Shown here one piece after another: positions 15,353 through 16,421 of a DNA stretch of 16,421 nucleotides (its first letter is position 1; each line of letters begins with the position of its first letter). Under the pieces are notes generated by a model. It worked only from the letters and a program-made list of their open reading frames with translations. It had not been told where the DNA came from and ran no database searches. The DNA is taken from the NCBI RefSeq assembly GCF_036516095.1, contig NZ_DATBUM010000008.1, positions 1 through 16,421 of the forward strand, given 5' to 3'. Source of the DNA: Fusobacterium_C sp036516095. GTDB lineage: Bacteria > Fusobacteriota > Fusobacteriia > Fusobacteriales > Fusobacteriaceae. The position numbers and the translations under genes were made by a program.

Positions 15353-16421
15353 TTATTTTAATAAGTTTCCTGAGATTACCATTCTTTGAACTTCTGAAGT
15401 TCCTTCATAAATTTCAGTAATCTTAGCATCTCTCATCATTCTTTCTACCGGATATTCTCTTGTGTATCCATATCCTCCAAATAATTGAACTGCTTTTGTT
15501 GTCACTTCCATTGCAGTTTCTGCAGCAAATAATTTTGCTCTTGCAGCATCTACTGTATATGGTAAGTGATTTGATTCTTTCCATGCAGCTTTGTAAACAA
15601 GAAGTCTAGCAGCTTCCACTTTAACTTCCAAATTTGCCAATTGGAATGCTGTATTTTGGAATTTAGACAAAGCTCTTCCGAATTGTTTTCTTTCTTTTAC
15701 ATATTGTACCGCTTCATCCAAAGCACCTTGAGCTAATCCTAAAGCTTGAGAAGCAATTCCAATTCTTCCTCCATCCAAAGTCATCATAGCAATTTTAAAT
15801 CCTTTTCCTAAATCTCCCAGTAAATTTTCCTTTGGAAGTCTTACATCTTCAAAAATCAATTCACAAGTTGCAGATCCACGAATTCCTAATTTCTTTTCCT
15901 TCTTTCCAATAGAGAATCCCGGAGTTCCAGCTTCAATAATGAAAGCGGAAATTCCTTTTACTCCCTTAGATTTATCTGTCATAGCAAAAATTACATATAC
16001 ATGAGCATATCCTGCGTTTGTAATGAAAATCTTTGATCCATTAATAATCCATTCTTGTGTTGCTTCATCAAAAACAGCAATAGTTTGTTGTCCGCTTGCA
16101 TCTGTTCCTGCGTTTGGTTCTGTTAATCCGAAAGCTCCAATCCATTCTCCACTTGCCATTTTTGGTAGGTATTTTTGTTTTTGTGCTTCTGTACCAAATT
16201 TCAAAATAGGCCAGCTTCCCAAAGAAGTATGTGCAGAAACAACAACTCCAGTCGTTCCACAAGCTTTTGATAATTCTTCTACTGCCATAGCATACATCAA
16301 ATTATCTCCACCTGCTCCACCATATTGTGTAGGAATAGGGATTCCCATAATTCCAATTTCAGCCATTTTCTTAACGGTTTCCACTGGGAATCTTTCTTCT
16401 TCGTCTAATTCAGTTGCCAAA
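15353..16421 (-). CDS. bcd: Acyl-CoA dehydrogenase, probably butyryl-CoA dehydrogenase; N-terminus outside the window
   Basis: FAD-dependent short-chain acyl-CoA dehydrogenase that, with EtfAB, interconverts crotonyl-CoA and butyryl-CoA. 355 codons are visible and the frame runs off the right edge. Family length near 380 implies that only about 25 residues are missing. Motifs: VVSAHTSLGSWP, the flavin-site FGLTEPNAGTDASG and ITNAGYAH, DGGRIGIASQALG, RKQFGRALSKFQ, QLFGGYGYTREYPVERMMRDAKI, and the catalytic glutamate in IYEGTSE (codon 15404-15406). A Glu at this position is the mark of short/medium-chain enzymes. The first gene of bcd-etfB-etfA; the operon promoter must lie beyond 16421. These three genes use a narrower codon set with few C- or G-ending codons compared with the thr genes, as expected for high expression. 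The gene symbol rests mainly on the etf context. Confidence 0.92.
   Translation of the reverse strand, partial: LATELDEEERFPVETVKKMAEIGIMGIPIPTQYGGAGGDNLMYAMAVEELSKACGTTGVVVSAHTSLGSWPILKFGTEAQKQKYLPKMASGEWIGAFGLTEPNAGTDASGQQTIAVFDEATQEWIINGSKIFITNAGYAHVYVIFAMTDKSKGVKGISAFIIEAGTPGFSIGKKEKKLGIRGSATCELIFEDVRLPKENLLGDLGKGFKIAMMTLDGGRIGIASQALGLAQGALDEAVQYVKERKQFGRALSKFQNTAFQLANLEVKVEAARLLVYKAAWKESNHLPYTVDAARAKLFAAETAMEVTTKAVQLFGGYGYTREYPVERMMRDAKITEIYEGTSEVQRMVISGNLLK

Noticed and set aside
1..16421. CRISPR arrays, tRNA/rRNA genes, insertion sequences, prophage or toxin-antitoxin genes
   Set aside because: I saw no direct-repeat array, cloverleaf, transposase, integrase or small paired genes; all long frames in other phases are shadows of the annotated genes.

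Overview
The window is a gene-dense, AT-rich bacterial chromosome segment (about one third G+C by eye). It has strong AAGGAGG-type ribosome binding sites, short intergenic gaps and simple U-tract terminators. The gene content (a bcd-etfB-etfA butyryl-CoA dehydrogenase/ETF operon, a cytidylate kinase-like protein, a hemolysin III protein, a zinc/cadmium-type P-ATPase) and base composition suggest a Fusobacterium. The G+C is higher than in F. nucleatum and would fit the F. necrophorum/F. gonidiaformans group. The species-level guess is inference only.

Layout. (1) Positions 1-3183, + strand: the 3' part of a P1B-type heavy-metal ATPase, a hemolysin III/TrhA-family membrane protein behind its own promoter and an attenuator-like leader, and a cytidylate kinase-like P-loop protein. 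(2) Positions 3210-7280, - strand: a three-gene unit transcribed glmS, then Xaa-Pro aminopeptidase, then an unrecognised 158-residue protein. It meets the + strand genes at a shared bidirectional terminator that overlaps the last codons of the orphan. (3) Positions 7385-13248: a divergent aspartate-to-threonine cluster. thrC-thrB run on the - strand, and hom-lysC-asd run on the + strand from a roughly 100-bp intergenic region whose two predicted promoters overlap at their -10 boxes. (4) Positions 13476-16421, - strand: bcd (5' end outside the window), etfB and etfA, ended by a strong terminator.

How the genes work together. LysC phosphorylates aspartate, Asd reduces aspartyl phosphate to the semialdehyde, Hom reduces that to homoserine, ThrB phosphorylates homoserine and ThrC makes threonine. 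The five enzymes are the complete route and all are intact. Three of the gene junctions are ATGA start/stop overlaps, which implies translational coupling. GlmS supplies glucosamine-6-phosphate for cell-envelope synthesis. The Bcd/EtfAB genes encode the crotonyl-CoA to butyryl-CoA step expected of a butyrate-forming anaerobe.

No rRNA, tRNA, CRISPR array, insertion sequence, phage gene or tandem repeat was seen, and no gene-free stretch exceeds 300 bases. The longest, 13249-13475, holds two back-to-back terminators and nothing else recognisable. I did not find an obviously new multi-gene system. The most interesting signals are regulatory (the leader before the hemolysin III gene and the overlapping divergent thr promoters), the orphan 158-residue protein, and a homoserine dehydrogenase with a shortened C-terminal regulatory region.
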